Under the pieces are notes generated by a model, which worked only from the letters and a program-made list of their open reading frames with translations, did no database searches and had not been told where the DNA came from. DNA of 16,997 nt from UBA3775 sp051877895 (lineage in GTDB: Bacteria > Bacillota > Clostridia > Lachnospirales > Lachnospiraceae): the NCBI GenBank assembly GCA_051877895.1, contig JBJEJI010000033.1:1-16997 (forward strand). The letters run 5' to 3'. Made by a program: the position numbers and the translations under genes. Below are positions 1-7,194 of the stretch, one piece after another (positions within the stretch are counted from its first letter, which is position 1; each line of letters starts with the position of its first letter).

Positions 1-75
1 CATAGGATTATTTTCCATTTCAATAAATGTTTTATTACTTAAAATCCATGTTTTGCATTAATAATATGATTACAA

Positions 76-1338
76 TTAATCCTCTGTCAAAAACTCTACA
101 CTGCAAAGGATTTCACGTAATTCATCTCTTGTTGCGTAGTCTTCATACGGATATGCAATCTTCAAACAATAAATCTGACCATTTGTTTCAAAATAAAAGT
201 TTTCCACACTGAAATTTGTATCTTCTACAGATCCGCTTACCACATAAGCAGTAACATCGGCAAGTGCCGGATCTATTTCTTTGGACTTGCCGGATTCTGT
301 GGAAATAATATCCACAAGTTTTACTTCATTAATAGTGGGATTATCCATAAGCTCTCCGTCAAGGTAATTGTTATACAGACTTTCTGCCTGTTCTGAAGCC
401 GGTATATCCTGATTAAGAGACAGGGAAATTATGAATTTTGAAGTAATTCCCTTGTCATAATTATCAGCGGCACTGTAGCGGATTGAGATGGATTGGCTAT
501 CCGTAATATATTCCGATTTGTCTTCGGAATATATGTCTGAAATGGACAAGCAGTAGAAGCCTTTGTTTATCGTCACGCGAATGATATCGTTTTCAACAGT
601 AAATGGATAGTCATCTTCATCCGGAAGCCGGAAGGTTCCCATATATTCAACACTGTCTGCAATCTGTTTGATTTCGGACTCAAAAACGTCCTTATCTTTA
701 TAAAGACCGGATTCGCTTATAATCAGAATCTGTCCCTCATCACAGATTATGTAATTGACCACTATATATTCTATGCCGTCTGTTGTGTACGGATATGTCA
801 CATAGTAGCAGCCATCATGTTCGCTATCAGAGATTTTAGAAATATTTATTTCGTTTTCAAGAATTCCGTAAGAATCAACAATCATAGACTTGTAAAGTTC
901 TACGTAAGTGTTTAAATCAGAGTTCTGGGTTGAAGTGTCATAAATCTGAAGTGAAGAAACAGGATTAAGTGATTCAAAATAAAATTCGTACGCAGAACTT
1001 TCGTTTTCAAGTAAGGTGAATCGGTCCAAAACCTTTACGAAAAAATTTGGAGTTATTACCGGGATGTTGTCATTGTCTGAGCCGGTATCATCGCTGTCAT
1101 TAGTACTGTCATTAGAACTGTCATCAGCCTTGTCAGCATCATTGCCATCATTGTTGCTGTCAGCATCATCTTTTCCATCATCAGTGTTTTCATCTGAAAC
1201 TTTTTTGGTGTCATCAGGTGATTCCGTCTTGTTACCGCATCCGTTAAGCAGAAGGACTCCCGGAAGAAGAACGGATATAATACCGGTCAGAAAAAGTATT
1301 CGTGATGCATTTTTAAAGAATGTTGATTTGTTTTTCAT
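76..1338 (-). CDS. Putative surface lipoprotein with Asp/Asn/Ser-rich linker, function unknown
   Basis: A 420-residue protein. The N-terminus is basic (MKNKSTFFKNASR), followed by a hydrophobic stretch (about residues 14-31) and a lipobox-like LNGC with Cys34 as the probable lipidated residue, so it should be anchored on the outer face of the membrane. Residues about 40-92 form a low-complexity Asp/Asn/Ser linker typical of Gram-positive surface proteins crossing the wall. The remaining 325 residues look globular, with alternating hydrophobic and polar strands, but I recognise no family or catalytic motif. The start is supported by GAGGAC at 1345-1350 on the minus strand. It faces away from every other gene here and is preceded by a terminator-type hairpin in its own leader. 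There is no evidence linking it to the sulfur or nitrogenase-like genes. Confidence 0.85.
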   Translation of the reverse strand: MKNKSTFFKNASRILFLTGIISVLLPGVLLLNGCGNKTESPDDTKKVSDENTDDGKDDADSNNDGNDADKADDSSNDSTNDSDDTGSDNDNIPVITPNFFVKVLDRFTLLENESSAYEFYFESLNPVSSLQIYDTSTQNSDLNTYVELYKSMIVDSYGILENEINISKISDSEHDGCYYVTYPYTTDGIEYIVVNYIICDEGQILIISESGLYKDKDVFESEIKQIADSVEYMGTFRLPDEDDYPFTVENDIIRVTINKGFYCLSISDIYSEDKSEYITDSQSISIRYSAADNYDKGITSKFIISLSLNQDIPASEQAESLYNNYLDGELMDNPTINEVKLVDIISTESGKSKEIDPALADVTAYVVSGSVEDTNFSVENFYFETNGQIYCLKIAYPYEDYATRDELREILCSVEFLTED

Positions 1339-1359
1339 ATATTTGTCCTCGATTTTGAT

Positions 1360-1409
1360 AAAAAAGCAGCTGCCCTTTGTTAAATAATAGGAGAAGGAAT
1401 AGGGCAGCC
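1360..1409 (-). terminator. Terminator-type hairpin in the leader of the lipoprotein gene (possible attenuator)
   Basis: Read on the minus strand, GGCTGCCCT (1401-1409) pairs with AGGGCAGC (1369-1376) across a 24-nt loop. It is followed after TGC by six T residues (1360-1365), the layout of an intrinsic terminator. It lies about 20 nt upstream of the lipoprotein start codon. Either it terminates leftward readthrough or it attenuates the lipoprotein mRNA; no competing antiterminator pairing was established. Confidence 0.55.
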
Positions 1410-1424
1410 AAATAAATATTTAAG

Positions 1425-1447
1425 AAAATTCTCACTATGAGAATTTT
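1425..1447. repeat. 10-bp perfect inverted repeat (possible operator)
   Basis: AAAATTCTCA at 1425-1434 and TGAGAATTTT at 1438-1447 are perfect inverse copies separated by CTA. The palindrome sits in the A+T-rich region upstream of the minus-strand lipoprotein gene, where its promoter should be. An operator or a bidirectional terminator are both possible. No regulator is identified. Confidence 0.45.
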
Positions 1448-1562
1448 TCTAATAATAACATAATGTATTTTTAAAATCAAGTTTTCAGAAAAAAGACCTG
1501 GTTTATTTTGTCTGCCATATCCCATAGGCTTTTTCGGTATCATAATATGTGAAACAAAACCC

Positions 1563-1616
1563 AAAAAACTGTATCATGTTGCAGGGTTGCCTTCAGGGGC
1601 AGAACATGATACAGTT
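1563..1616 (-). terminator. Strong intrinsic terminator, minus strand, with no intact gene upstream
   Basis: AACTGTATCATGTT (1567-1580) and AACATGATACAGTT (1603-1616) form a perfect 14-bp stem with a 22-nt loop. On the minus strand the stem runs straight into a T tract (six As at 1563-1568 on the plus strand). On the plus strand the downstream sequence is not T-rich, so the sensible reading is leftward termination. No convincing minus-strand gene ends here, which suggests that the gene it served has decayed or been lost. Confidence 0.6.
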
Positions 1617-1663
1617 GTATCGTTTTCCTTCCGGATTCCAGGTCCGGAAACAAGACGGAAATT

Positions 1664-2014
1664 ATGATGCCGGGGTGTAGATGCTTTGTTTTTCGCCACC
1701 TCGGGATGGAGGCATGGTATGGAAAAGGGAAAAGACAAACTGGCATATCCTTTGCAGCCTTTTATCCCCGGTTACAGGGATATTTCAATAAGATTCTTAA
1801 GATACGGGCAAGCGGGCATGCCTGCAGCATTACTGCTCCCTGTATTTTGAGTGTATATTTTTTAGGATGGCAGACAGGTATCTTGTTTCTTCTGGCAATG
1901 GCAGCCAGCATCTGGGCGTCTTTGCATCTGAAGCGGCACAAAACCATGGACATTGTATTCGGAACAGCCACCTGCATAACAGCCTTTCTGGCGGCTTTTT
2001 TGCTGCATCGGTAG
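1664..2014 (+). pseudogene. C-terminal fragment resembling a PAP2-type membrane phosphatase
   Basis: The open frame encodes 116 residues. Only the part from about residue 46 on looks like a real protein: RASGHAC, two hydrophobic segments, then ASLHLKRHKTMD and a last membrane-like segment. This resembles the second half of the PAP2 phosphatase signature: SGH, then about 36 residues on a segment where His and Asp keep the HX3D spacing. The expected Arg of the SR pair is missing, as is the upstream KX6RP block. The first 40 or so residues are out of character, and another frame in the same stretch (beginning MEKGKDKLAYPLQ) looks more protein-like, consistent with a frameshift. The ribosome binding site is poor. 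I read it as a truncated remnant; a very small divergent membrane protein is the alternative. Confidence 0.4.
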
Positions 2015-2029
2015 GTAAATAAAAAGAAG

Positions 2030-2061
2030 AGTTTTGCCTGAAATTCTGATTTTGCAAAACT
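2030..2061. repeat. 8-bp inverted repeat after the PAP2-like fragment
   Basis: AGTTTTGC (2030-2037) and GCAAAACT (2054-2061) are perfect inverse copies with a 16-nt loop, starting 15 nt after the fragment's stop codon. There is no T tract on either side, so it is only a weak candidate terminator. Confidence 0.3.
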
Positions 2062-2086
2062 ATAAATAACAGCCATATAAAAGATC

Positions 2087-2111
2087 GCCCCGGGGAGAAA
2101 TTCTCCGGGGC
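2087..2111 (+). terminator. GC-rich hairpin, possible terminator
   Basis: GCCCC (2087-2091) and the following GGAG pair with CTCC and GGGGC (ending 2111), with two bulged Gs, to form a stable hairpin. The downstream sequence is A/T-rich (ATAAATTTTATAATTT) but not a clean T run. It could end transcription of the decayed PAP2-like gene. Confidence 0.4.
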
Positions 2112-2137
2112 ATAAATTTTATAATTTAACAGCCGGA

Positions 2138-2170
2138 AAACCCATAACCTTTAGGTCGTGGGATGAATGG
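2138..2170. mobile_element. Possible IS200/IS605-type transposon end (relic)
   Basis: The segment around CCCATAACCTTTAGGTCGTGGG (2141-2162) folds into a short imperfect hairpin (CCCA/TGGG outside, ACC/GGT inside, TTTA loop) followed by ATGAATGG. This resembles from memory the terminal hairpins of IS200/IS605-type elements in Clostridia. No tnpA or tnpB gene is present in the window, so at most this is a solo end left after loss of the element. The resemblance is by eye only. Confidence 0.25.
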
Positions 2171-2303
2171 TGTTCTGTTTAGAAATCAAATGTTTTACAG
2201 AACGTGACAGAAAGCAGAATTGTTATCGGCTGAAAATAGGTGTTTATAGGAAAAAGTTATAACAGGTAAAAGAAAATTCGTATTATTCAAAAACAAAACC
2301 TAT

Positions 2304-2312
2304 TGGTATACT
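2304..2312 (+). promoter_or_regulatory. Candidate extended -10 promoter for the sulfur operon
   Basis: TGGTATACT at 2304-2312 fits an extended -10 element (TGn plus TATACT, five of six matches), 42 nt upstream of the 2355 start codon. The -35 region (near 2284-2289) is poor, which is common with extended -10 promoters. ACCTATTGGT, overlapping the element, is a near-palindrome that could be an operator. Confidence 0.35.
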
Positions 2313-2354
2313 GGGGATAATATAAAAGTTTAGTCAGGAGAACGGGGGACTTAT

Positions 2355-3506
2355 ATGGAAAGAGGATTGAATACACGATGTTTGCACCTGGAGGAAACAG
2401 AAGGCAGGACGGATAATTTCGGAGCCATCAGCTATCCCATTTATCAGACAGCTACCTACGCCCATCCGGGAGTGGGACAGAGCACCGGTTACGACTACAG
2501 CAGGCTGCAGAACCCTACAAGGGAACAGCTTGAGAAAGTGGTCGCCACCCTTGAATATGGCATTGATGCCGTTGCTCTGTCCAGCGGAATGGCAGCCATT
2601 TCGCTGTTGATGGAGCTGTTTAAGCCGGGAGACCATTTGATTGTGGATGCGGATCTTTATGGAGGCAGCATCCGTCTTTTTAAAAACATCTCGGAAAAGA
2701 ACGGGGTCAGTTTCTCCGGTATTGACTGCCACAAGGAAAATGTGGAAGGCTTTATCCAAGAGAATACGAAAGCTATTTATATCGAAACGCCCACTAATCC
2801 CATGATGAATGTTACGGATATTGAGAAACTGTCCGGTATTGCTAAAAAACACGGGCTGCTACTGGTTGTGGATAATACGTTTCTTTCTCCGTATTTTCAG
2901 AATCCTTTAAAACTGGGGGCGGATGTGGTTGTTCATAGCGGAACCAAATTTTTGGGAGGACATAATGATACCCTGGCCGGTTTTCTGGTTACAAACAGGG
3001 CCGATATCAGTGATAAACTTAGATTTATTATAAAAACCACGGGGGCAGGACTTGCTCCTTTTGACAGCTGGCTCATTCTCAGAGGAATCAAAACCCTGGG
3101 TCTGCGTATGGAAAGGGCGGAGCACAATGCCATCCGGATTGCAGACTGGCTGAAAAAACAGAAAATAGTAAAAAAGGTGATTTATCCGGGTCTTCCGGAA
3201 CATCCGGGTTTTTCAATTATGAAAAAACAGGCAAGAGGATTTGGTTCCATGATTACCTTTCAGGTAGATACAAAGACACATGCCCTTTCCATACTGGAAA
3301 AGGTAAAAATGATAAAGTTTGCAGAGAGTCTGGGCGGGGTGGAAACCCTTATTACCTATCCTGCAACCCAGACCCATGCAGATGTTCCAAGTGAAATCCG
3401 TGAAAGAAACGGAATTACAGATTGTACGTTAAGATTGTCTGTTGGCATCGAGGACTGCAAAGACCTGATTCATGAGTTGTCCGGGGTTTTCGATGAAATT
3501 CAGTGA
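2355..3506 (+). CDS. Trans-sulfuration family PLP enzyme (cystathionine gamma-lyase/gamma-synthase-like)
   Basis: A 383-residue protein of the usual length for the Cys/Met metabolism PLP enzyme family (fold type I). Visible family features are ISYPIYQTATY near the N-terminus, YDYSRLQNPTR (about 46-56), the SSGMAA phosphate-binding turn (76-81), ETPTNPMMNV (144-153), VVDNTF with the cofactor-contacting Asp (171-176), and SGTKFLGGH with the PLP Schiff-base Lys198. Members cleave or form C-S bonds in cystathionine, O-acylhomoserine, methionine or cysteine; sequence alone does not separate these. It is the first gene of the block and is followed 37 nt later by a second C-S lyase. The start is preceded by a GGGGG ribosome binding site (2345-2349). 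Likely role: releasing or trapping thiols and sulfide from sulfur amino acids in the cytoplasm. Confidence 0.9.
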   Translation: MERGLNTRCLHLEETEGRTDNFGAISYPIYQTATYAHPGVGQSTGYDYSRLQNPTREQLEKVVATLEYGIDAVALSSGMAAISLLMELFKPGDHLIVDADLYGGSIRLFKNISEKNGVSFSGIDCHKENVEGFIQENTKAIYIETPTNPMMNVTDIEKLSGIAKKHGLLLVVDNTFLSPYFQNPLKLGADVVVHSGTKFLGGHNDTLAGFLVTNRADISDKLRFIIKTTGAGLAPFDSWLILRGIKTLGLRMERAEHNAIRIADWLKKQKIVKKVIYPGLPEHPGFSIMKKQARGFGSMITFQVDTKTHALSILEKVKMIKFAESLGGVETLITYPATQTHADVPSEIRERNGITDCTLRLSVGIEDCKDLIHELSGVFDEIQ

Positions 3507-3543
3507 GGCTGATCCGTTGACGGAAGAAAGGGAGGAAAGACAA

Positions 3544-4743
3544 ATGCCGGAAAGAAATCTTGATTTTAACCGGGTTATAGACAGAAAAAATACAAGATGT
3601 CTGAAATACGATTTTGCCAAAAGGAGAGGAATGCCGGAAGATGTATTGCCTCTTTGGGTTGCCGACATGGATTTTGAAACCTCATCCTATATTGAGGATG
3701 CTTTGGCAGAACGTGTCAGAGAGGGTATATTTGGCTACAGTGAGGTGCAGACACCTTATTTTGAAATAGTAAGGGACTGGATGAAAAAGCACCATCAATG
3801 GGAAGTAAAGGAAAACTGGCTGATTAAAACACCCGGTGTTGTTTTTGCCCTTGCCATGGCGGTAAAGGCATATACGGAGCCGGGAGATAAGGTTCTGCTG
3901 CAGCTTCCGGTATATTACCCTTTTTCAGAGGTGATTGAAGACAACGGAAGGGTAGTTGTCAGCAGTGATCTGTATTTGGGGGAGGATGGAAGATATCATA
4001 TTGATTTCGGTGATTTTGAAAACAAAATAATTGAGAATCATGTAAAATTGTTCTTTCTCTGCAATCCACATAATCCGGTAGGCAGAGTGTGGACAAAAGA
4101 AGAACTGACAACGTTAGGGGAGCTTTGCGTAAAACACGGTGTTATTGTGGTCAGCGATGAAATCCACCATGATTTTATATTCCGGGGAAGGCATACGGTA
4201 TTTGCGAATATCCGGAAAGAGTTTGCAGACATTACCATAACCTGTACATCTCCCAGCAAAACCTTTAATCTTGCCAGTATGCTGATTTCCAATATCTTTA
4301 TTTCCAACCGGGAACTTAAACAGAAATTCCGTAAGCAGGTTGATGCAGCGGGAATCAGTCAGCTGAGCGTATTGGGACTGGTGGCAACGGAGGCCGCTTA
4401 CAGGGACGGAGAAGAATGGTATCAGGCTATGCTTTCTTATGTAAAGGACAATATTGAATTTGTGGATAATTATGTAAAGGAGAACCTTCCGGGTGTAAGG
4501 ATGACAGAGCCGGAGGGAACCTATCTTGTCTGGCTGGATTTCAGGGATACCGGACTCGGGGTGGAAGAACTGGAGCAGCTCATTATTTATCAGGCGAGGC
4601 TGTGGCTTGACAGCGGAAAGATTTTCGGAAAGTCCGGAGAGGGCTTTCAAAGAATCAATGTGGCCTGCCCACGGAGCGTGTTAAAGGAAGCACTTGACAG
4701 AATCCGGGATGTACTGGAAAAGAAAACGCGGGAGAGCATTTAA
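3544..4743 (+). CDS. PatB/MalY-type cystathionine beta-lyase (C-S beta-lyase)
   Basis: A 399-residue fold-type-I aminotransferase-like PLP enzyme. Diagnostic PatB/MalY sequence includes LPLWVADMDF (35-44), GIFGY (61-65), NPHNPVGRVW (174-183), VVSDEIHHDF (202-211) and SPSKTFNLASML with the PLP Lys239. Enzymes of this group split cystathionine, cystine or other cysteine S-conjugates into pyruvate, ammonia and a thiol. The upstream in-frame ATG at 3472 lies inside the previous gene and has no ribosome binding site. ATG 3544 is preceded by GGGAGGAAAG and gives the normal family start. The gene overlaps the next start codon by one base (TAATG), so it is translationally coupled to the LysR gene. 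Having this enzyme beside a trans-sulfuration enzyme and an amino-acid importer points to breakdown of imported thioethers or disulfides. Confidence 0.92.
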   Translation: MPERNLDFNRVIDRKNTRCLKYDFAKRRGMPEDVLPLWVADMDFETSSYIEDALAERVREGIFGYSEVQTPYFEIVRDWMKKHHQWEVKENWLIKTPGVVFALAMAVKAYTEPGDKVLLQLPVYYPFSEVIEDNGRVVVSSDLYLGEDGRYHIDFGDFENKIIENHVKLFFLCNPHNPVGRVWTKEELTTLGELCVKHGVIVVSDEIHHDFIFRGRHTVFANIRKEFADITITCTSPSKTFNLASMLISNIFISNRELKQKFRKQVDAAGISQLSVLGLVATEAAYRDGEEWYQAMLSYVKDNIEFVDNYVKENLPGVRMTEPEGTYLVWLDFRDTGLGVEELEQLIIYQARLWLDSGKIFGKSGEGFQRINVACPRSVLKEALDRIRDVLEKKTRESI

Positions 4744-5648
4744 TGACCATATTACAATTAAGGTATGTAATTACAATATCCAATTCTGCTTCCATGAGAG
4801 AAGCGGCCGGAAAGCTGTATGTATCCCAGCCCGCCTTGTCTGCTTCCGTACATGAGCTGGAAGAAGAAATCGGGTTTAAAATATTTGACAGAAACAGCAG
4901 AGGGATATCCTTAACGCAGGATGGTTTGGAATTTCTTTCATATGCAAAACAGGCTGTAAGCCAGTATGAAATTATTGAGGAAAGATACATAGAGAAGGAC
5001 AGGAACAGAATGAAATTCTCTGTTTCAACACAGCATTACGTGTTTGCGGTTCATGCTTTTATGGAAACAGTCAAAAAAATACCGTATCCAAAATATGTTT
5101 TTTCCATTCATGAAACCAGAACGGATGAGGTTTTGGGAAATGTAAAGGATTTAATAAGTGAAATCGGCATTGTTTCATATACAAAGACTAATGAAAATGT
5201 AATTAAAAAACTGTTCAGAGATTATGGACTTGAGTTTTACCCCCTGATGCGCAGAGACACATATGTTTATGTATGGAAAAATCATCCCTTGTCCGGCTAT
5301 AAGGAGATTTCTTTAGACGATTTAAAAGATTATCCTTGTGTTGCTTTTGAACAAAGCAGCCGGAATGATTTTTATCTGAATGAAGAAGCATTGGGTAATT
5401 ACGATTTTGACAGAGTGATTAAAACAAATGACAGAGCTACGTCTGTGGAAATAGTTGCCGGTCTTAACGGATATTCCGTAGGGACCGGCTTTTTGTCTGA
5501 CAGCATGGCAATCACTGATGGACTGGTCTGTATTAAATTGAAAGAAGAAGATCCGCTGACAATCGGATACATTATAAGAAAAGGATACAGTCTCAGTGAG
5601 GTGGGGAAAAGGTACGTTGAAGAATTAAATAGGTATAAAGAAATATAG
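4743..5648 (+). CDS. LysR-family transcriptional regulator, probably sulfur/cysteine responsive
   Basis: A 301-residue protein with the standard LysR layout. The N-terminal winged helix-turn-helix (about residues 1-60) includes the canonical SASMREAAGKLYVSQPALSA and LEEEIGFKIFDRNSRG. An effector-binding domain of periplasmic-binding-protein type follows (about 90-295). Its ATG overlaps the previous stop by one base. The position between two C-S lyases and an amidohydrolase/ABC operon suggests it senses a cysteine-pathway metabolite, as CysB, CysL and CmbR regulators do (O-acetylserine in several cases). A LysR-type palindrome lies 22 nt after its stop codon, upstream of the next gene, and a related box occurs ahead of the nitrogenase-like operon. 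Family assignment is firm; effector and targets are inferred. Confidence 0.92.
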   Translation: MTILQLRYVITISNSASMREAAGKLYVSQPALSASVHELEEEIGFKIFDRNSRGISLTQDGLEFLSYAKQAVSQYEIIEERYIEKDRNRMKFSVSTQHYVFAVHAFMETVKKIPYPKYVFSIHETRTDEVLGNVKDLISEIGIVSYTKTNENVIKKLFRDYGLEFYPLMRRDTYVYVWKNHPLSGYKEISLDDLKDYPCVAFEQSSRNDFYLNEEALGNYDFDRVIKTNDRATSVEIVAGLNGYSVGTGFLSDSMAITDGLVCIKLKEEDPLTIGYIIRKGYSLSEVGKRYVEELNRYKEI

Positions 5649-5663
5649 AAAGCCGGCATAACC

Positions 5664-5685
5664 AAAAACTATCACTTGTGATAAA
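5664..5685 (+). promoter_or_regulatory. LysR-type operator: perfect palindrome TATCAC-TT-GTGATA
   Basis: TATCAC (5670-5675) and GTGATA (5678-5683) are perfect inverse copies around TT, and sit inside a longer box AAAAACTAT-N8-ATAAA (5664-5685). The centre lies about 55 bp before the likely transcription start near 5731, a usual place for LysR activator sites. It directly follows the LysR gene. The same AAAAACTAT-N8-ATAAA pattern recurs at 9819-9840. Confidence 0.55.
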
Positions 5686-5695
5686 ATCCGCATAA

Positions 5696-5724
5696 TTTTC
5701 AGAAATAAATACTTGTGTTAATAT
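5696..5724 (+). promoter_or_regulatory. Candidate promoter for the amidohydrolase/ABC operon
   Basis: TTTTCA (5696-5701) and TAATAT (5719-5724) with a 17-bp spacer each match sigma-70 consensus at four of six positions. A weak promoter of this kind, with a LysR-type palindrome just upstream, fits activator-dependent transcription. Confidence 0.4.
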
Positions 5725-5807
5725 CTTGGCATGACAAAGTCAATCCCATACGTTGCGGAAAGCAGCGGCAGGAAATGATTTTTGTTAATCTACAGAAAGG
5801 AAACAGG

Positions 5808-7127
5808 TTGAAAAGACGAAATAAACAAATGGCAGGGAAAAAATTAAAATTAATAAAAAACGCATCTGTCTTTGACGGAAAAAATCCGGCTTTAAAAGTT
5901 CATTCCAACATTGTAATTGAAGACAATCTTGTGAAAGAAATAACCAATGAGCCTGTTAGTGAAGAGAATTTTGATGAAATTATAGATGCAAAAGGGAAAG
6001 TAACAATTCCGGGCCTGACAGACTGTCATGTCCACATCTCCCACAATACTGCGGAGGATATTGATACGGTAAGAGTGGATGAAATGGCGGTCCGTTCAAC
6101 TGTTGTTGCAAAGAACATGTTGCTCCGGGGCTTTACAACAGTAAGAGATGCAGGTGGTATTACCTACGGGCTTAAAAAAAATATTGATAGCGGTTTTCTG
6201 GATGGCCCCAGAATTTTTCCGTCTAACGCATATATTTCCCAGACCTGCGGACATGGAGACACGAGAGGAAGCCGGGCATGCAGACGATTGGGAAACGGCA
6301 TATATACTTCGCCGTCCATAGAGCAGGGACTAAGTGTTATTGCAGATGGTGTTCCGGAGGTTTTAAGAGCCGTAAGAGAACAGTTATTTCTTGGAGCGTC
6401 CCAGATTAAACTCATGGCGGCCGGAGGAATTTCATCCAAATATGACCCGCTTGAAACCGTTCAGTTTACATTTGAAGAATTGAAAGCAGCCGTTGATGCG
6501 GCAGCAGATTACGGAACGTATGTTATGACTCATCTTTATACACCAAAAGCAATGCAGAGAGCAATCAGAGCAGGTGTTAAGAGTTTAGAGCATACTACCC
6601 TAATGGACGATGAAACAGGAAAAATGATCAGGGATAATGGTGTCTGGGTTATGCCCGGACCCCAGGCCGGAAGACCTCTTTCGGAATTCGGAGTAAACGG
6701 TGATATAGAAGACCTGCCTCCCGGACAGAAGGAAAGAATAAAGAAAATGCTGATTGTAAGAAAGGGAAATGAAATTTGTACCGAAACAATTTTAAAATAT
6801 GATTTAAATATTGTGTTCGGAACAGACTCTTTTGGAGATCCTGAATTTTTTGAGAAAAAACAGCTGGAGGATTTTTCCTACTTTAAGAAACGTTTTGGTA
6901 GTTTTAAGGGATTGGTAGCTGCCACAGGAAATGTAAATAAATTAATCAAGCTTTCAACTTATCAGAATCCTTATCCGCAGGGAAAAATAGGGGTCCTTGA
7001 GAAAGGGTCGTTTGCTGACATTCTTATAGTAGAAGGGAATCCTGTTGATGACCTTGATGTTTTGGCAGATGTTAATAACATTCTGTTTATTATGAAGGAT
7101 GCAAAAATATATAAAAATCTGTTGTAA
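5808..7127 (+). CDS. Metal-dependent amidohydrolase (imidazolonepropionase/prolidase-like)
   Basis: A 439-residue amidohydrolase-superfamily protein. Metal ligands and motifs are readable: DCHVH with His74 and His76, GFTTVRDAGG (108-117), probable carboxylated Lys201 in QIKLMAAGG, His242 (MTHLY), His262 (LEHT) and catalytic Asp340 (FGTD). The arrangement fits the binuclear Xaa-Pro dipeptidase/acyl-amino-acid hydrolase type enzymes. The substrate cannot be read from sequence; between C-S lyases and an amino-acid importer, an N-acyl or dipeptidyl sulfur amino acid is plausible (inference). Start choice: TTG 5808 has AGAAAGG at 5794-5800 with 7-nt spacing. ATG 5829 has no ribosome binding site and GTG 5715 falls inside the promoter region. 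ATG 5829 would cost only seven residues. Confidence 0.85.
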   Translation: MKRRNKQMAGKKLKLIKNASVFDGKNPALKVHSNIVIEDNLVKEITNEPVSEENFDEIIDAKGKVTIPGLTDCHVHISHNTAEDIDTVRVDEMAVRSTVVAKNMLLRGFTTVRDAGGITYGLKKNIDSGFLDGPRIFPSNAYISQTCGHGDTRGSRACRRLGNGIYTSPSIEQGLSVIADGVPEVLRAVREQLFLGASQIKLMAAGGISSKYDPLETVQFTFEELKAAVDAAADYGTYVMTHLYTPKAMQRAIRAGVKSLEHTTLMDDETGKMIRDNGVWVMPGPQAGRPLSEFGVNGDIEDLPPGQKERIKKMLIVRKGNEICTETILKYDLNIVFGTDSFGDPEFFEKKQLEDFSYFKKRFGSFKGLVAATGNVNKLIKLSTYQNPYPQGKIGVLEKGSFADILIVEGNPVDDLDVLADVNNILFIMKDAKIYKNLL

Positions 7128-7194
7128 AAGCAGAACTCAGATAAGCCGGCAACGGGTTGGCAAAAGATAAGATGATAAAAAACGGAGGTATAAA

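Noticed and set aside
1..75. Gene or terminator at the left edge
   Set aside because: Only A/T-rich sequence is seen. No credible coding frame and no stem with a T tract follow the lipoprotein stop.
1762..2076. Minus-strand 104-residue open frame
   Set aside because: It is the complement of the PAP2-like fragment, has no good ribosome binding site, and its composition does not look like a real protein.
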